Assembly (NCBI GenBank): GCA_910579485.1
Contig: CAJTVO010000086.1
Span: 1-14,947, forward strand
DNA length: 14,947 nucleotides
Direction: 5' to 3'
Source of the DNA: an uncultured Oscillospiraceae bacterium
Lineage (GTDB): Bacteria; Bacillota; Clostridia; Oscillospirales; Oscillospiraceae
The notes under the pieces were generated by a model. The model worked only from the letters and a program-made list of their open reading frames with translations. It did not search any database and was not told the origin of the DNA. Within the stretch, counting starts at the first letter, position 1. Each line of letters starts with the position of its first letter. Positions 13,468 through 14,947 of this stretch are shown one piece after another. The position numbers were made by a program, and so were the translations under genes.

Positions 13468-14871
13468 ATGAAGACCATCCAAATTTCTGACGTTACCCTG
13501 CGCATGGCGGAGGCTTCCGCTTTGAGCTTCAAGGAGCGGGTGGAGATCGCCCGCACGCTGGACCGGCTGGGGGTGGACGCCATCGAGCTGCCCGTCCTCC
13601 GGGACGGGAAGGCCGGGACGCTCAGCAATAAGACCATCGCCTCCGTGGTCTCCTCCGCGCGGTTGTCCGCCGCCGTGGGGATGACGGAGGAGAGCGTGGA
13701 GGAGACCTGGGAGAGCGTGAAGGGCGCGCGGCAGGCGGCGCTCCATGTGATGCTGCCCGCCTCCTCTGTGCAGATGGAGTATCTGTGCCACAAGAAGGCA
13801 CCCGCCATTTTGGAGCTGGCGCGGGAGCTGACCGCCAAGGCGCGGTATTATACGGAGCGGGTGTCGTTCTCCGTGCTGGACGCTACCCGGGCGGACCCGG
13901 CGTTTCTCCGCCAGCTCGCGGCGGCGGTAGTGGAGGCCGGGGCGGAAGAGGTGACGCTGTGCGATTCGGCGGGGATCATGACGCCCGGCGAGTGCGCGCG
14001 GTTCGTTGGGGAGCTCCTGGAGCAGGTGCCAGCGCTGGGGAAGGTCCGGCTGGGCGTGGAGCTGAGCGACGGGATGAAGATGGCCGCTGCCTGCGCCGCC
14101 GCCGCGGTGGACGCGGGGGCGGAGACGGTCAAGGCTTCGCTGACGCCCATGGGGGTCCCCGTTGTGCCGGATCTGGCGGGGTATCTGTCCGTCCGGGGCG
14201 AGGAGAAGGGGTTAAGGTGGAACCTGCGGACCACGGAGCTGAATCGCGCGGCGGGACAGCTCCAGTGGCTGATGCAGACCCAGCGCAGCGGGGGGTCTCC
14301 TTTCGACAGCGGTGTGGACGACGGCGCGCCTACGGTATGCCTCACCGCCGGAGACGGCGTGGAAGAGGTGGTCAAGGTGGTGCGGCATCTGGGGTATGAC
14401 CTCACGGAGGAGGACAACGCGAGGGTGTATGAATCCTTCCAGAGGATCGCGGCCAAGAAACACTTTGTGAATACCAGGGAGCTGGATGCTATCGTGGCCA
14501 GCGCGGCGATGCAGGTGCCGTCTACGTATCGGATCATCAATTATGTGATCACCTGCGGGAATATGACCTCCGCCATGGCCAGCCTGATGCTGGAGAAGGA
14601 CGGGGAGCGGCAGCAGGGGGTCTGCGCGGGGGACGGTCCCATCGACGCGGCGTTTTTGGCTATCGAGCAGATCATTGGGCATCACTATGAGCTGGCGGAT
14701 TATCAGATCCAGACGGTTACCGAGGGGCGGGAGGCCATGGGGTCCGCCCTGGTGAAGCTTCGGTCCAATGGGAAGCTGTATTCTGGAAATGGGATATCGA
14801 CCGATGTGATCGGGGCGAGTATTCGGGCATATATCAGTGCGTTGAATAAAATTGTTTACGAGGGGAACTGA
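13468..14871 (+). CDS. 2-isopropylmalate-synthase-like protein with eroded catalytic site and intact LeuA dimer domain
   Basis: The 467-residue relative of LeuA has an N-terminal HMGL-like TIM barrel (about 1-270) and a C-terminal LeuA-dimer leucine-binding domain (about 335-467). The C-terminal part is well conserved (for example GDGPIDAAFLAIEQI, LVKLRSNGKLYSGNGISTD). The barrel has lost hallmark residues. DxTLRDG reads DVTLRMA, so the metal-binding Asp is M13. The HxH metal pair reads G196-V-E198. The S(P/A)EDA active-site Glu is L137 in FSVLDATRAD. CDSAG (165-169) replaces the usual PDTxG. It is therefore unlikely to perform normal acetyl-CoA condensation with 2-oxoisovalerate; a regulatory or different role is inferred. 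ATG 13468 is chosen for AAAAGGAG (13451-13458) upstream; the in-frame ATG 13429 lies just after the T-box terminator with no ribosome site. It is controlled by the T-box leader, so expression should rise when a tRNA is uncharged. Confidence 0.85.
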   Translation: MKTIQISDVTLRMAEASALSFKERVEIARTLDRLGVDAIELPVLRDGKAGTLSNKTIASVVSSARLSAAVGMTEESVEETWESVKGARQAALHVMLPASSVQMEYLCHKKAPAILELARELTAKARYYTERVSFSVLDATRADPAFLRQLAAAVVEAGAEEVTLCDSAGIMTPGECARFVGELLEQVPALGKVRLGVELSDGMKMAAACAAAAVDAGAETVKASLTPMGVPVVPDLAGYLSVRGEEKGLRWNLRTTELNRAAGQLQWLMQTQRSGGSPFDSGVDDGAPTVCLTAGDGVEEVVKVVRHLGYDLTEEDNARVYESFQRIAAKKHFVNTRELDAIVASAAMQVPSTYRIINYVITCGNMTSAMASLMLEKDGERQQGVCAGDGPIDAAFLAIEQIIGHHYELADYQIQTVTEGREAMGSALVKLRSNGKLYSGNGISTDVIGASIRAYISALNKIVYEGN

Positions 14872-14891
14872 TCGGGCGGTTTCTTTACGCA

Positions 14892-14947
14892 CCCCGGGGC
14901 CTCCGCGGCCCCGGACCCTGCGGTTACTTTTGCCGCGCGGCAAAAGT
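14892..14947. repeat. Palindrome-rich intergenic repeat, cut by the window edge
   Basis: Two symmetric units lie after the LeuA-like gene. CCGGGGCC (14894-14901) pairs with GGCCCCGG (14907-14914) across five bases. A perfect 22-base palindrome, centred on GCCGCGCGGC, occupies 14926-14947. Bases 14922-14925 are GGTT, so the symmetry may continue past the edge as AACC. There is no T-tract. From memory, similar TTTTGCCGCGCGGCAAAA units recur between genes in related Clostridia; this was not checked. The block at 9109-9142 has a similar GC-rich layout. Confidence 0.55.

Overview
The window looks like a chromosomal segment of a GC-rich gut Clostridium relative, probably Oscillospiraceae (Flavonifractor/Lawsonibacter/Pseudoflavonifractor-like). 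This is inferred from the DnaD/DnaI-type primosome genes, a T-box leader, an S-layer-homology (SLH) protein, strong Shine-Dalgarno sites and high third-position GC. No rRNA, tRNA, CRISPR array or prophage module is visible. The left 2.4 kb (transposase end and SLH gene) and the membrane-protein gene at 5433-6284 look visibly richer in A+T than the rest.

Layout. (1) 1-358: right end of an IS5-like insertion sequence, whose terminal repeat runs directly into an SLH-domain surface protein gene (to 2392). That gene has kept its signal-peptide core but lost its own start codon. A strong terminator closes it. (2) 2569-5301: a promoter and a tight three-gene operon: a DnaD-domain primosome protein that appears to start on ATC, a DnaC/DnaI helicase loader, and the tRNA m6t6A methyltransferase TrmO. 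(3) 5328-6415: a monocistronic seven-helix membrane protein with a C-terminal CxxC...CxxC zinc-ribbon-like tail, followed by a long-palindrome terminator. (4) 6418-8324: a Na+/phosphate cotransporter fused to a PhoU-like domain, with its own promoter and terminator. (5) 8360-10880: a TetR-type regulator with a palindrome over its promoter, then a two-gene c-di-GMP cassette: a receiver-GGDEF diguanylate cyclase and a PilZ effector. (6) 10891-13087: a minus-strand YdhF-type aldo/keto reductase divergent from an MFS transporter. (7) 13094-14871: a strong promoter, a full T-box riboswitch leader with a terminator, and a 2-isopropylmalate-synthase-like protein. This protein has an intact leucine-sensing (LeuA dimer) domain but a catalytic barrel that has lost its metal ligands. 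(8) 14892-14947: a palindrome-rich repeat cut by the window edge.

Most interesting points: the apparently catalytically dead, T-box-controlled LeuA paralogue, a possible leucine-sensing regulatory subunit; the ATC start of the DnaD gene; the insertion-sequence strike inside the SLH signal peptide; and the compact cyclase-PilZ pair. I saw no obviously new multi-gene defence or mobile system.
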